Assembly: GCF_036324505.1 (NCBI RefSeq) | Contig: NC_086352.1 | Span: 9,683,001 to 9,747,000, forward strand | DNA length: 64,000 nucleotides | Reading direction: 5' to 3' | DNA from: Eleginops maclovinus | Lineage: Eukaryota > Chordata > Actinopteri > Perciformes > Eleginopidae | Shown here: positions 54,780 to 64,000 of the stretch, one piece after another | Layout: every line of letters starts with the position of its first letter | How positions within the stretch are numbered: the stretch's first letter is position 1 | Translations under genes and position numbers: made by a program | Notes under the pieces: model-generated | Databases searched by the model: none | What the model was told of the DNA's origin: nothing | The model's input: the letters and a program-made list of their open reading frames with translations, nothing else

Positions 54780-54860
54780 CTTCCCTCTGTTGCTGGGGAA
54801 TGATGGTTGGTTGCTGGGGGAACGCTTGGCTGATTGGCGCATAGGCGGCAGGGTAGGCTG
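54780..54860 (-). CDS. celf6: CELF exon: linker end [13 protein letters not shown] to QQQREG
   Basis: This 81-nt phase 1-1 exon encodes [18 protein letters not shown] followed by TIIPQQQRE and the first base of Gly. It is the Gln/Pro-rich end of the linker just before RRM3. The donor is GAAG/GTAAGA (strong). The acceptor is TTGCAACAG; a second AG three bases in (CAGCAG) could remove one residue. AYAP and FPQQP resemble CELF6 (AYAP, FPQQP) more than CELF4 (AYGQ, FPQPP), whereas ISQAF is CELF4-like. That mixed pattern is expected if mammalian CELF6 has diverged faster than the fish gene. Confidence 0.94.
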
Positions 54861-55448
54861 CTGTTGCAAAGGGAGAACCACAGTGGAATTTTTCACATCT
54901 CCATTTTCATATTTGACACAACAAAACTCAAATCATTATTCCATTGTTCATTTGCGTTCTCTAGACATTGCATAAATAAATTGCATTATGACTGGGAGCC
55001 AGGGCTCATTTGGATGGTGGATCACTACACAAAGAGTGTGGAAAAAGTGAGAGTGGAGTGCAGTTCAACTAAGCAGACACAAAAGAAAGAAAGGGAGACT
55101 TGCACCTTATTAATGAGAGCCGATGTCAGGCCGAGAGCTGTGGTTATGAGAGGTTTATGTCATCTCTCATGTAGGAGGCAATGTCAGGTTCATAACCTCA
55201 GCTCTCTGTGTACTTTTAGAATTAAGTTTTTTCTTTGTGGGTGTATAATAAAGTCAACTCTAAATCCTTTCGCAATCCTAATGTAAAGTAGTTTAATCCT
55301 GGAGAAAATTGGCTGGTCGTCAAGCTATCTCTATCTGTCATAGTGTCCACTGATGTGGCAAACAGAAAAAAGAGAGTGGGGAGAGGGGAAAGGGGAGAGG
55401 ACAGATGGAGGGAGTGAGAGAGAAGAGGAGGTAGGAGAGACAGATCAC

Positions 55449-55511
55449 CTGCGTAGTGTTGGACGCCAGCATAAGCCTGTTGGAGAGGGTCGTTCACCGT
55501 TGGACTCTGTG
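55449..55511 (-). CDS. celf6: CELF 63-nt exon: linker AQSPTV...AYAGVQHYA
   Basis: This short 63-nt, phase 1-1 exon encodes 21 residues beginning AQSPTVNDPLQQAYAGVQ. The acceptor is CTCTTGCAG and the donor is CGCAG/GTGATC, a weak match at positions +4 to +6. AQSP followed by DPLQQAYAG is diagnostic of CELF3-6. HPYP from the previous exon plus A from the split GCA codon gives the expected HPYPAQSP. Because it is short, phase-symmetric, weak at the donor and bounded on both sides by pyrimidine-rich intron, it is a good candidate for regulated skipping, which would preserve the frame. That is inference. Confidence 0.94.
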
Positions 55512-56796
55512 CTGCAAGAGAGACGAAACAAGAGACAGAGAAAGGGGGGTGACAAAGAGGAAAGCGACAAAGAGGGGATGGGAAATGGTCAAGACAGACG
55601 CAGAGACAAAAAAAAAAATACAAGGAGATATTGTTAAAGTGCAAGACAGAAATTGGTTTAGCTGCAGAGAACCGTCAGGGGGTGAGATCACACAGGGAGC
55701 GGGAGACATTTGGGTTGTCATATCTCAGTTCTTCAAAATGCCTGTTTGCCCCAGATGTTTGCATCAAATATTAACAACATGCCAAACAAACCACTTTGTA
55801 GTTCATTACAATTGCAGCTGCCTCTGCATAATGTAGAAACAGGGAGTGCGTGTCTGTCAATTCTTCAGGAATCAGTCCCAGACAACATTAAGAAGCCGAG
55901 GACGGGCTGAGACACATCAAATTAACCATAATGGACTGATGGATGAAGTGATGGATTCATCATGATGCTAGGGCTGGCTGCTCAGAAATCTGCCAGAGAC
56001 ACTGTTGATTGACCCTCAAGCCTTAAACACTTCAGTTCAAATCAGAAGGAGATGTAATGAGAGTGTGAAGTAAAAAAGCACTCTTGTCAACTTTTTAACA
56101 GTGCCCTGACATATAAATCAATGTGTCACCACTGAAATGTTGAACTTGCATAGTGGAGAGTACAGTGCTGACCTGACCTGGAAGTTTGCATTGCATAGGG
56201 TTCCCTCAACTAATTGGATTTGGGAGGATTGCACATTTATGATACCTACTTTAGGATAATCTCCACTTACTAACAACACGTTTATGATTTTTGAAGCACA
56301 AATGCAATGGAGAGAAGTAAAAGGTAACGTTAGTCTTTAAACCAACTTCATCACGGTCGCATGACTGTAAATCATCACCGCTAAGCTAAAGGCGGCTACT
56401 TTTCTGGCGTGATGACATTTACTCGTCTGTTTTTGTAATACATAAAAGCTTCACGCATTTACAGAAGGGGTATTTACTGATGTTTCTTATGTGGTAGAAC
56501 AAAACTTGAGAATCTTTTAAACTTGTGTTAACCCCAGACATTAACGCTTTTAACCAAAACAACCTTCAAAATCAGGTGACTTCAAGACAGGGAGACCGTG
56601 TTAAAGTGCTGTCTAATTCCTGAGTTCATTCCTGTGCCTCTTTTATAGGTGATGTTTTTATTTATATCAAGTTCAACACCAGAATAATACTGTCCTCACC
56701 ATCACTACAAGCTGCTAATTGTGAGTGTCAGGGTCAGAGGACTTAAGATGTTAAAAAATGGGACGTTTCTTTTATCGTAGATCTTAATTGGCTCAC

Positions 56797-56946
56797 CTGG
56801 GTAAGGGTGAATACCGTTGGTGTAGATGGGCTCGGAGGTGGGCTGCCCGTTGCTTTGAGGGGGGAGAGTACTGAATCCGTTAACCCCGATCGTGGTGGCT
56901 AGGCTGGGCACGGCTGTGGCAGAGATGCCTGGGGGTGTGCTGGTGC
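56797..56946 (-). CDS. celf6: CELF exon: Pro/Thr/Asn-rich linker (IGVNGF, NGQP motifs)
   Basis: This 150-nt phase 1-1 exon reads [16 protein letters not shown], then [17 protein letters not shown], then [10 protein letters not shown]. The order STPPG, IGVNGF, NGQP, (Y/F)xNGxxPYP matches the corresponding linker exon of vertebrate CELF3, 4 and 6. The acceptor is TTTGCAG with ctatttg before it; the donor is CCCAG/GTGAGC. The next exon completes HPYPAQSPTV across the junction. IYTNG is nearer to the CELF3/6 form (LYxNG) than to CELF4 (VFANG). No domain fold is expected here; it is low-complexity linker. Reading through the donor meets a stop within about 30 codons, so the boundary is not in doubt. 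Confidence 0.95.
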
Positions 56947-58107
56947 CTGCAAATAGATACAGAGTCATTACGGGAAACTGCAGGGAGCTCGCTACACATG
57001 CTAAAAGCTCGTTAATAGAGGTGTGAGAGACTTTTCTACTCAAATGTACATTTTCACACTAATGTAATGTTTAATTACACCCACATCATGGGCCATCATA
57101 AGCAAAAATGTGCACCTTTTGAACCACCATCATGGTACTGTTTGGTAAAATTGGTACCAATTAAGCCTGAACAATTGCTAAAACCCGACAGAGTAGAACA
57201 CTGGTTCAAATGTGAAGGTGTGGGGGACAAAAGCTAACCCTGACTCTTACTCATCCGACATTTATTATTCAATCATCATAGCCCTGTTTAAAGGTTTATT
57301 ATTGTCACTTGAGCAACAAAATTATACTTTAGTTATTTAAGTAGTAGTACAAATTAGACTCACAATAACAGGTAGCATAATGTCTCATAGTCACCTTGTC
57401 AGTGCCCTTTTATGCTGAAAGGTTTTTTATTATTTTTCTAATCCAAGTGAAGGGCATTTAAGTCATGTAGGATTATGTTTGATAGGTATTACCTAGTGTA
57501 TGTAGGCTTTGTGGATTACAAATGCCAGGTACAGCATCAAGCCACTTTATTTAATACATTTGCAATGACCCCGCCTTCAGGCAGTCTGCCTACTTAGTGT
57601 CGAGCCATCAAAGCTCCTCATGACAAGGGCCAAAAAGATAGTTCAGACTGGGGTCCAGGATTATCTCACACAAATCTTTGCTCTTATATTGTATAAGCCA
57701 AGGACTCTGCATCCAAAGTCATCGGATTGGCAGTATTCCCAGAAAACACACACTGTCACAGAGACACGGAGAGAGAGAGCGGCAGACAGACAAAGAGACA
57801 TGATGTGGCTGTGCATTTTCTCCCATCATGCCCCATTCAATATACAGTAAGGGCTCTTCTTCCTTTAATCCAGCACTAGCAACTCAGCCCAGAAAAGAGA
57901 GCCCACATCTTAAAACATGTAACAAGGGCAAAACCAGAAAGGCCTTGAATGAATACATTACTACTCCTTCTATAATTCTTGCTAATGATGAAAATGTTCC
58001 AGGTCAGCAGTGAAAAATGGCGCGAGAAGCCCTGCACGTGTGTGTTATTGCATGTGTTCTTGCAACCGAGTCAGTTGGTGCGCTTGTCTGTGCTTATGAG
58101 CAAATAC

Positions 58108-58255
58108 CTGAGGACGGTGTCATGGGAGTAGCCACCAGGCCGTTGACATTGAAAGCTGCCATTTGCTGCATTTGCGCGGCGGCGATGGCAGCCATGGGGT
58201 TCAGGTAGGACCCTTGTGTTGCTGCCATCAGGGCTGCTTGCTGTTGCATCATCTG
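58108..58255 (-). CDS. celf6: CELF exon: Ala/Gln/Met-rich divergent linker
   Basis: This 148-nt exon encodes 49 residues plus one base (phase 0 in, phase 1 out), beginning [20 protein letters not shown] and ending [12 protein letters not shown]. The Gln/Ala/Met-rich composition is typical of the CELF3-6 linker. The acceptor is CCTACAG, preceded by a CTCTTTAAT pyrimidine stretch. The donor is CAG/GTATTT, which is weaker than the usual GTRAGT. A second AG two bases into the exon makes a CAGCAG-like tandem acceptor possible (loss or gain of one Gln). The spacer AATQ between QAALM and GSY is one residue shorter than in CELF4 and equal in length to CELF6, an argument for the paralogue call. The linker of CELF proteins contributes to splicing activation and RNA binding in concert with RRM2. 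Confidence 0.95.
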
Positions 58256-59155
58256 CTGTAGGATTAAAGAGCAGTGGGTGGAAGGGAGGGATGGAGGGAA
58301 GGACAGAAAGGGAAAGGAGGGTGAAATAGCCGCAGGACCAGAGCATGTTTACTCTCACATCTTTGTTTGCTTGGCCCATGCCTTGTTCTTGTACTGAGTG
58401 GTCTGTGTTGCCCTGCAGCGTTGCTCCCCAGCTCGTGTAACACCGCTCTGGCCTTGTGCTCATTATACTGACACAAGATAAAGGCTATGTGGTGGGATGA
58501 ATTTAGCAAGCTGGAGACTATGCGAATCTGTACGTAAGGTATATGTTTAACTCCACCCCAGTGGCAGAGTTAATGGAGAGATTGTACATGAGTGGGCGAT
58601 CCACACCTGTCAGGGTGAGATGTTGGCTACAGTGAGATCTCACAGACTCCAAGCTGTGGCTTTCATGTGTGAATATGAAATGGGGCTGGGGTGGAGTGGC
58701 AGGAATAAGGGTAAGGGGTGAGTGGCTTTTGGTTGCCTGGTAATGAAGTGCACCTCAGTTTGAGTGTTAAGGCACATGTGTATGTGAACGAAATGTTAAA
58801 GAGGCAGGCTTGGAGTGGCGGTTAAAATTCAGGGAACTAGTCAGGAAATATGGGAATGGGTAATGAATTTGAAACGGATGCTCTCTACGGAAAGTAAAAC
58901 GGTGTAGTGCTGAGCATACATGATAAGCAGCTTCCCTGGACAAATGAAGGGATACAAAGACACAATACAGGAAGTAGTACAGCTTTTTCTGTTAGTCTCT
59001 GAAATAGTGGACTCTTACAGTCATTTACTGGTGTAAATAATTAAAAAGTTGTTTGAGGGTCACATGCCTAGTGGGATAAAAACAGGGAATTCAAATCACA
59101 ACATTTTTCTTGTTTTAAAGCTCACCGTCTCCTCCCCCGCCGGGCTGAGACTTAC

Positions 59156-59299
59156 AGCATGAGAGTAGGCGCCATAGGCCCCAAACTGGATGGTCATGGG
59201 ACTGAAGATGCCGAGCTGGCCTGCCATCTGGTGCATCCTGCGCAGGGTCCGCTCTTTATCAGTGTCTGCGAATTTGACCACCAGACTGGACGAGGCACC
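59156..59299 (-). CDS. celf6: CELF exon: end of RRM2 region and start of divergent linker
   Basis: This 144-nt exon encodes 48 residues, beginning [18 protein letters not shown] and ending [22 protein letters not shown] is the family signature just after RRM2, where the last RRM2 strand runs into the divergent linker. The acceptor is CTCTAG before GGT (phase 0) and the donor is GTAAGT after GCT (phase 0). The exon that should precede it, ending in the family's HGSQTMP-type sequence, is not found in the 4.7 kb up to 64,000, so a large intron lies upstream. A second donor, GTGAGC, lies 30 nt downstream in the transcript (exon end 59126). Using it would add [10 protein letters not shown] in frame. 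The wild-type family form lacks this insert, so the proximal donor is taken as the main one. The Q-to-H change in RRMHQMAG and IFSPMTIQF distinguish it from CELF4 (MFNPM). Confidence 0.95.
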
Positions 59300-62200
59300 C
59301 TAGAGGGGCACAGATAAAAAGGTCTGTGAAAAATGCAGCTTAACTTCAATCTGTAAATTGGAACGTTATTTGATTTGCATCCTTATATAAAATGTTTGGC
59401 AGTTTATCATTTCACTTTTCAATGGCTTAATGGAGATTAAAGCAAGCAAATATACATCAAACAAACAGTCTTGATATAGATTAAATAGGTCGAATGGGTT
59501 ATACAAGTTTCAACCAAGTAGGACAACTAATAACACAAACATTTACAACTACCTCAGTTACTTAAAGTCAGTAGTGTTTTACAGATTGCACCTGCCACTT
59601 CCGCTGGCCAACAAGCTAATGAGTTTGTGTTTTGTTCGCAAACTGTCTGTGAATATTCTTAGACTGAATAAATGATTTCCATTATTTTTATTATAATTAT
59701 TCACTCGGAAAAACTAAAAGGAGACAGCCAGGCAAAAACACATATTCTGCTCCAGTAGTTTGGGAAAATTACGTGGATTTACCTAAAACTAAAGGACAAA
59801 ATACAAATTTCATCTATTCTAAGGTCGCTCAATGACATTGTTCCATATGCCTGACAATTCTTACCACAATATATGATGCTTGAGCTTCAATTGTGCATAC
59901 ATGTTAAGACATTGAAGACAAATCAGTCGGACGATAACCCAAATATGGGTCATTTACTGTATAAACAAGGTTGCCGAATGCAGTACATTAGCATATTTTA
60001 TTCTGTGGTTTGAAAATAGCTTCCATACAATGCGTGTGTTTCCCTCGGGAAATGACCTACAACAAAATGCGGGCTCCATTTTCAAAAGATGTAGAGCTTA
60101 TGTGCTTCCGTGCATCACCCTTATTTTATAAAAACATGTGAGTGTTGCCTCTTTTCATCGCCTCAAAGAAGAAACAGTGGTGTGCATGTCATTCATTTCT
60201 GTCATCTGATGTCCATTGTACACAATAGTCGAGCCTTTATGACCTCCTATCTCTGGGCCAAGGAAGTCAGTGGAAGTGAATGTGTGTAGCTCTCATGACT
60301 GCAGTCATTTAGCTGTCAGTGGTAAATGGAAGAGAATAGTGAGTGATATTTGCTTTGTGAACTTTCTAACTCCACTGTATACTCAGGGAGTGAACTGTGA
60401 TCCTAACCAGATCCCACAGGAGTCCCAGTCCCCCAGTGGTGCAGCTCCACTGAATACAATACTGGGTAATTAGGTCTGACAAAAGCCTTCGGCATGTGGA
60501 GGGTGAAGTATTGACTAATGGCTCTGCCTTATGGCAGATATAGTTCCGTATTGATGTCCGTGCTCCTGAGTTTGCATCCAATTAAATCATTTGAAAGACA
60601 GAGACCAGAGTCAGTTCCTCATATGACATCCAGGCAAGGAGAGAGAGGAAGAGTGTGTGTGAGTTAAAGACAGAGAGATAGATACGGAGAGAGAGAGGGA
60701 GGAAGAGGATGAGGAGGCTGCTAGGCAGAGAAAGCAGCTACAGAGACTGTCAAGAGGACCTGGCTCCTATTTAATTACAGGCAATGCATGCTGGGAAAGA
60801 GCAATGAGCACCACCAGGACAGAAGGACACAGGCAGCCAGGGGGCAGTCAAGATATGATTAGTAAGATCATAAAAGCAAAGGCACGGGGAGAAAAGGACT
60901 CCATAATCACAACTTGGATTCATCTTTCACAAAATGTCTCATCCTGACAGGGTCAGAACAAATTCAGGCTTTGATTTAGATTTCCATATTTACTGTGGGT
61001 GTAGGAGTTTGAAATGTGAGTGCAGGGGACCCAGTGAGAAGACGAGGCTAAGGAGTGATGCTGCACACACCTGTTATTGCACTCTCTGTACAAATTGAAA
61101 TTGACAAAGCTAGGGGGAGGCTACAGGTCAACTGCTACTTGCAGGGGCCACATTACCAAAGCAGAGCAGAAACAAACACACTTAGGCTGTGCCCCTGTGA
61201 AGCTGAATATGGCAGTAAGAGAGTGTGTATTCAGCCACTGAATACACACAGTCTCACAGCCTTACTTCAAGTAAGTGTGTCCTATTTTCAAAGTCCTTCA
61301 TGAAATGTTAAACAGTACCTGCTAAGCAATAGTGTCGTTGAGAGGGCAGTGCCAATCCTGTCACACACTTTATAGTTTGGTTAGTCATGACTGCCGCAGC
61401 AGAACTTACATAATATTTAGTCATATACAGTATCGGTCCTGCCAACATTATTTCCTGCACCACTCTAACATCAGTCTGATCCTTCCCTCACTTAATTTTT
61501 TTGTTTTATGTAGTTTTCCTTATAAACAAAGACAATAAAAATCCTTTTCTAAATGCAAGACACAAACAAGTTTTTGTTCAGAGGCTTTGCATGTAAACTA
61601 TTCGATTAAGCCATGTGGAAAGTGACTTTAAAACATTCTATTAACACAACCGAGAGAATGTGTTGGGAAAAGATAACTGTGGGGAAGAGCCTGGAAAATG
61701 AAGGGAGGCATCAGCATGGACCCCAGGGACAGTGTGTCTCAGATGGGATTCTATCAGAGGCAGCCAGCCCCCCACCTCAGGCCAGAGGAGACCCATCTGG
61801 TGTTTCTCCCTCGATGCCATTTCAATTAGCTAAATCAATACCCCGACGTGGCGGTGTTAACGGCACAATTTCTCCCTTTCTTATTTCATTTCATCCCACC
61901 TCCTGACCTTTTTGTGTCGTTCTGTCTCAACTTTGCGGGCCAGTCGAAGGGACTGGGCTGTTGGATTTAATGAGGCTGGCATTGAGCAAACATCCTCCTC
62001 CAGCGTTGTTGCTTAAGCCTGCTCACAGCATGGGGGCCTGGCATTTAGATCACATTCATTTTCTGCCTTGTGTGTTTGTATTCTTACATTCATTTAATTC
62101 CTCATGAAGAATGCATTATGAGCATCGGGACTGTGAAAGCCCGAGGCTGCCTGTACCCACTGCACCGTGACTCAAAATGAAGCGAGCCTGGCCTGGTGTG

Positions 62201-64000
62201 CCGTCTCCCAGCACAGCGCTCTGCTGTAGACAACAGCATGGGAAGAGACCCAGTCTGCAATGTGTACACTGAACAGACTTGGCAGCAGCATTAAAGCACT
62301 ACAACAGCCTCTGCAGGTGTTGTGTGCAGTGCCACTCATGTCAGAGCCTTGTATTTTCGAGTTTCTTAGCATAAAAGCAAAAATAACCCCCTCTAAAAAA
62401 AGAAAATTCACTCATCCTCCACCCTGAACAGGATAATTGAATCTCCTCACTTCCCTCTGACTATATATCCAAGGTCTAATTGGAAAAAGCAGATTACAGT
62501 GTGAACTCCCCCACGGATCAGAAGTTTCTATCCACAAAAAGATAGAGTAATATGTGTCCAGATAATGAAGGAACAGGTGGCGGCAGACAACAGGCAATGG
62601 ATGCAAAGCAGCCACTCCTCGCTGGTAGCATAAAATCACAAGCTGACAAACAAACAGAATAATAACCTCCAACCGGCGTGACTCCCTACCTGGAGAGAAA
62701 ATGAATTTGCTGAATTTGATAAGGGCCAACAGGGAGCCTTCACTTTTGACAGGTACAACTAAGGAATTCGTCACAGGTTCAAAAACTAATCTAATTTCTT
62801 GAACAACACACTTGACTTGCGAAAATCTCCCATATTGGATTCTGTATAGGCCTGTGAAAATGTGTAGATGGAGAAATACACAACGGTAATTGAGGGATTA
62901 GAACTTGACAACACCAGTGAAATGGCATTCTGCCTTTATCTCTGCATTACTGTGATACAAAGGCACCGGTGTTAAGTGTGTACTAACAGGTAAACAGACA
63001 CTCATTTTCCAATTTCTACAGAGGCTTACAGCGAAATAATACCACGCCACACTCATTGGAAAGAAAACTGTCTTTTCGCACAGCATACTAATGATTAACA
63101 AAGAATGTTATAAGTACAGTCTTTCTTCCACATGTTACAGCTACTAAATGACAACTCCCAAACTTGTGTTTCTACACTCATAGACTCTAAAAGTGCTAAT
63201 TGAAAATCTGTAAGAAATTAATTGAAAACAGCATAGCAAGTTTGTTTGGTAATTGGATGAACCCCCTGCAGGCTTCATATTCAACTCTCTGAACCTTGCT
63301 ACATCTCTGCTAGCCTCATGGGAGGACTGTCTCTCATTAGCACTGGATGATACTGTCTAAGTCTGGACTTGCTGTCCACCACATACAGCTGCTGCCGCCA
63401 AGCAAACTGCATCCAAGCCAAAAGACACAGAAGGACAATACTGTCACTCTGGGTTTCGATGCAGCAACAGTTTCCACCACAAAATGTAAGGAGTGGGGAA
63501 AAAACAAACTCTGTGTAGTTTGTCAGCTACAACCCTGCTGAGATTTTACAGTAGTGTTATTTGGCATTTGATGAATTGTGTGTTACAATGACAATGCTCT
63601 CTGGCTAAGTCTTATCTCTCATTAATCCAGAACTATAGTATCACACGTGCACATTCTTGTTGCTGCCAACACCGGCAAGCTCCACAGGCCCTGTCAGCCA
63701 CGCTGTGACACTGAACATGACAATGTCTGCAATTTGCTGGGTGCTGTCTACCTGCCCCCGGCTCTGCCATTTGAAGTTTTGCCACCTGTGCCTCTGCAGC
63801 CATACTGTAATCCAACAAACCAATGGAGAGTGCCTGTTCTGTGCCCAATCACCCCTTAAGTTAATTTTAGAAGCACCTGCAATCGGAAATAAACATCAAT
63901 TAAAGCGATGAACTGATCTATCAGCGCGTGCCCTTCGGTGGCATCCCTTGCCCTTAAGCTTCATTAAAGCCTTTCAATTTGGGCCAGCGTGTTTTGGTGC
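59300..64000 (-). other. celf6: 3' part of the upstream CELF intron; no exon found
   Basis: No RRM1/RRM2-type coding sequence is seen on the minus strand here, so this is intron up to the window edge. It includes a GA-rich stretch at about 60,635-60,720. The far right, from about 63,600, is non-repetitive and mixed in base composition, like conserved noncoding DNA. Open frames in this stretch are short and unrelated to any family I recognise. Confidence 0.7.
60635..60720 (+). repeat. GA-rich simple sequence
   Basis: A purine-rich stretch (GAGAGAGAGG, GAGGAAGAGGATGAGG) of about 85 bp in the upstream CELF intron, which is pyrimidine-rich in the transcript. Confidence 0.7.

Larger units (their letters stand above)
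50641..59155 (-). other. celf6: Introns between the linker exons and RRM3 of the CELF gene
   Basis: Five introns lie here: 58256-59155, 56947-58107, 55512-56796, 54861-55448 and 50641-54779. The largest (50641-54779) contains a degraded teleost repeat at about 52.0-52.3 kb and a LINE tail at about 54.0-54.2 kb. Purine-rich plus-strand sequence, which is pyrimidine-rich in the transcript, flanks several exons. No extra exon with family similarity was seen. Confidence 0.8.
44424..59299 (-). other. celf6: CELF-family gene, 3' half (seven coding exons), celf6-like
   Basis: Gene span on the minus strand. The seven exons are 59299-59156, 58255-58108, 56946-56797, 55511-55449, 54860-54780, 50640-50497 and 44551-44424, totalling 858 nt (285 codons plus TGA). 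Phases are 0-0, 0-1, then 1-1 throughout. CELF proteins are nuclear and cytoplasmic RNA-binding proteins that bind GU-rich RNA and control alternative splicing, mRNA decay and translation. They have two N-terminal RRMs, a long divergent linker and a C-terminal RRM3; only the linker and RRM3 are here. The C-terminus ends in KDANRPY, as in CELF3, CELF4 and CELF6 and unlike CELF1, CELF2 and CELF5. The linker has AYAP and FPQQP before PQQQREG, SAKVF in RRM3, and QAAL followed by a spacer one residue shorter than in CELF4. From remembered family sequences these favour CELF6. A diverged celf4 copy is the main alternative. Confidence 0.9.

Overview
This window reads as vertebrate nuclear DNA, almost certainly from a ray-finned (teleost) fish. 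It has large introns with GT-AG junctions, very long CA/TG microsatellites, and degraded repeats that resemble families I know from teleost genomes. Nothing looks bacterial, viral or plasmid-derived.

One protein-coding gene can be supported. It lies on the minus strand, and its last seven coding exons run from 59,299 down to 44,424. They encode the C-terminal 285 residues of a CELF-family (CUGBP/Elav-like, Bruno-like) RNA-binding protein: the end of the region after RRM2, the long Ala/Gln/Pro-rich divergent linker, the whole of RRM3 and the conserved family C-terminus. Every junction has a GT donor and an AG acceptor, and the exons join in one frame. The 5' exons (N-terminus, RRM1, RRM2) must lie beyond 64,000. 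Linker details favour CELF6 over CELF4 (one residue shorter after QAAL, AYAP, FPQQP, SAKVF), so I label it celf6-like. The subfamily is clear; the paralogue is less certain.

Layout: 1-44,400 is a gene-free region, or the gene's far 3' flank, with microsatellites at 0.46, 7.1, 10.5 and 42.2 kb, a three-unit degenerate tandem repeat at 5.9-6.4 kb, several interspersed-repeat relics at 9.1-17.6 kb, and a hairpin-rich compound element at 12.46-12.91 kb. 44,424-59,299 holds the gene's 3' half. Its largest intron (44,552-50,496) contains a recent tandem duplication of about 1 kb at about 99% identity, a copy of a repeat also found inverted at 14.35 kb, and a full-length-looking nonautonomous element. 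59,300-64,000 is the 3' part of the next upstream intron.

The gene has several features that suggest regulated splicing: an in-frame tandem donor (+10 residues), a 63-nt phase-symmetric exon with pyrimidine-rich sequence on both sides, a CA repeat just after the donor of the RRM3 exon, a long pyrimidine tract before the terminal exon, and long UG repeats in the pre-mRNA. UG repeats are the classic ligand of CELF proteins. I found no convincing RNA gene, CRISPR array or prokaryote-type system. Most long open frames in the window are translated CA/TG or CACG repeats.
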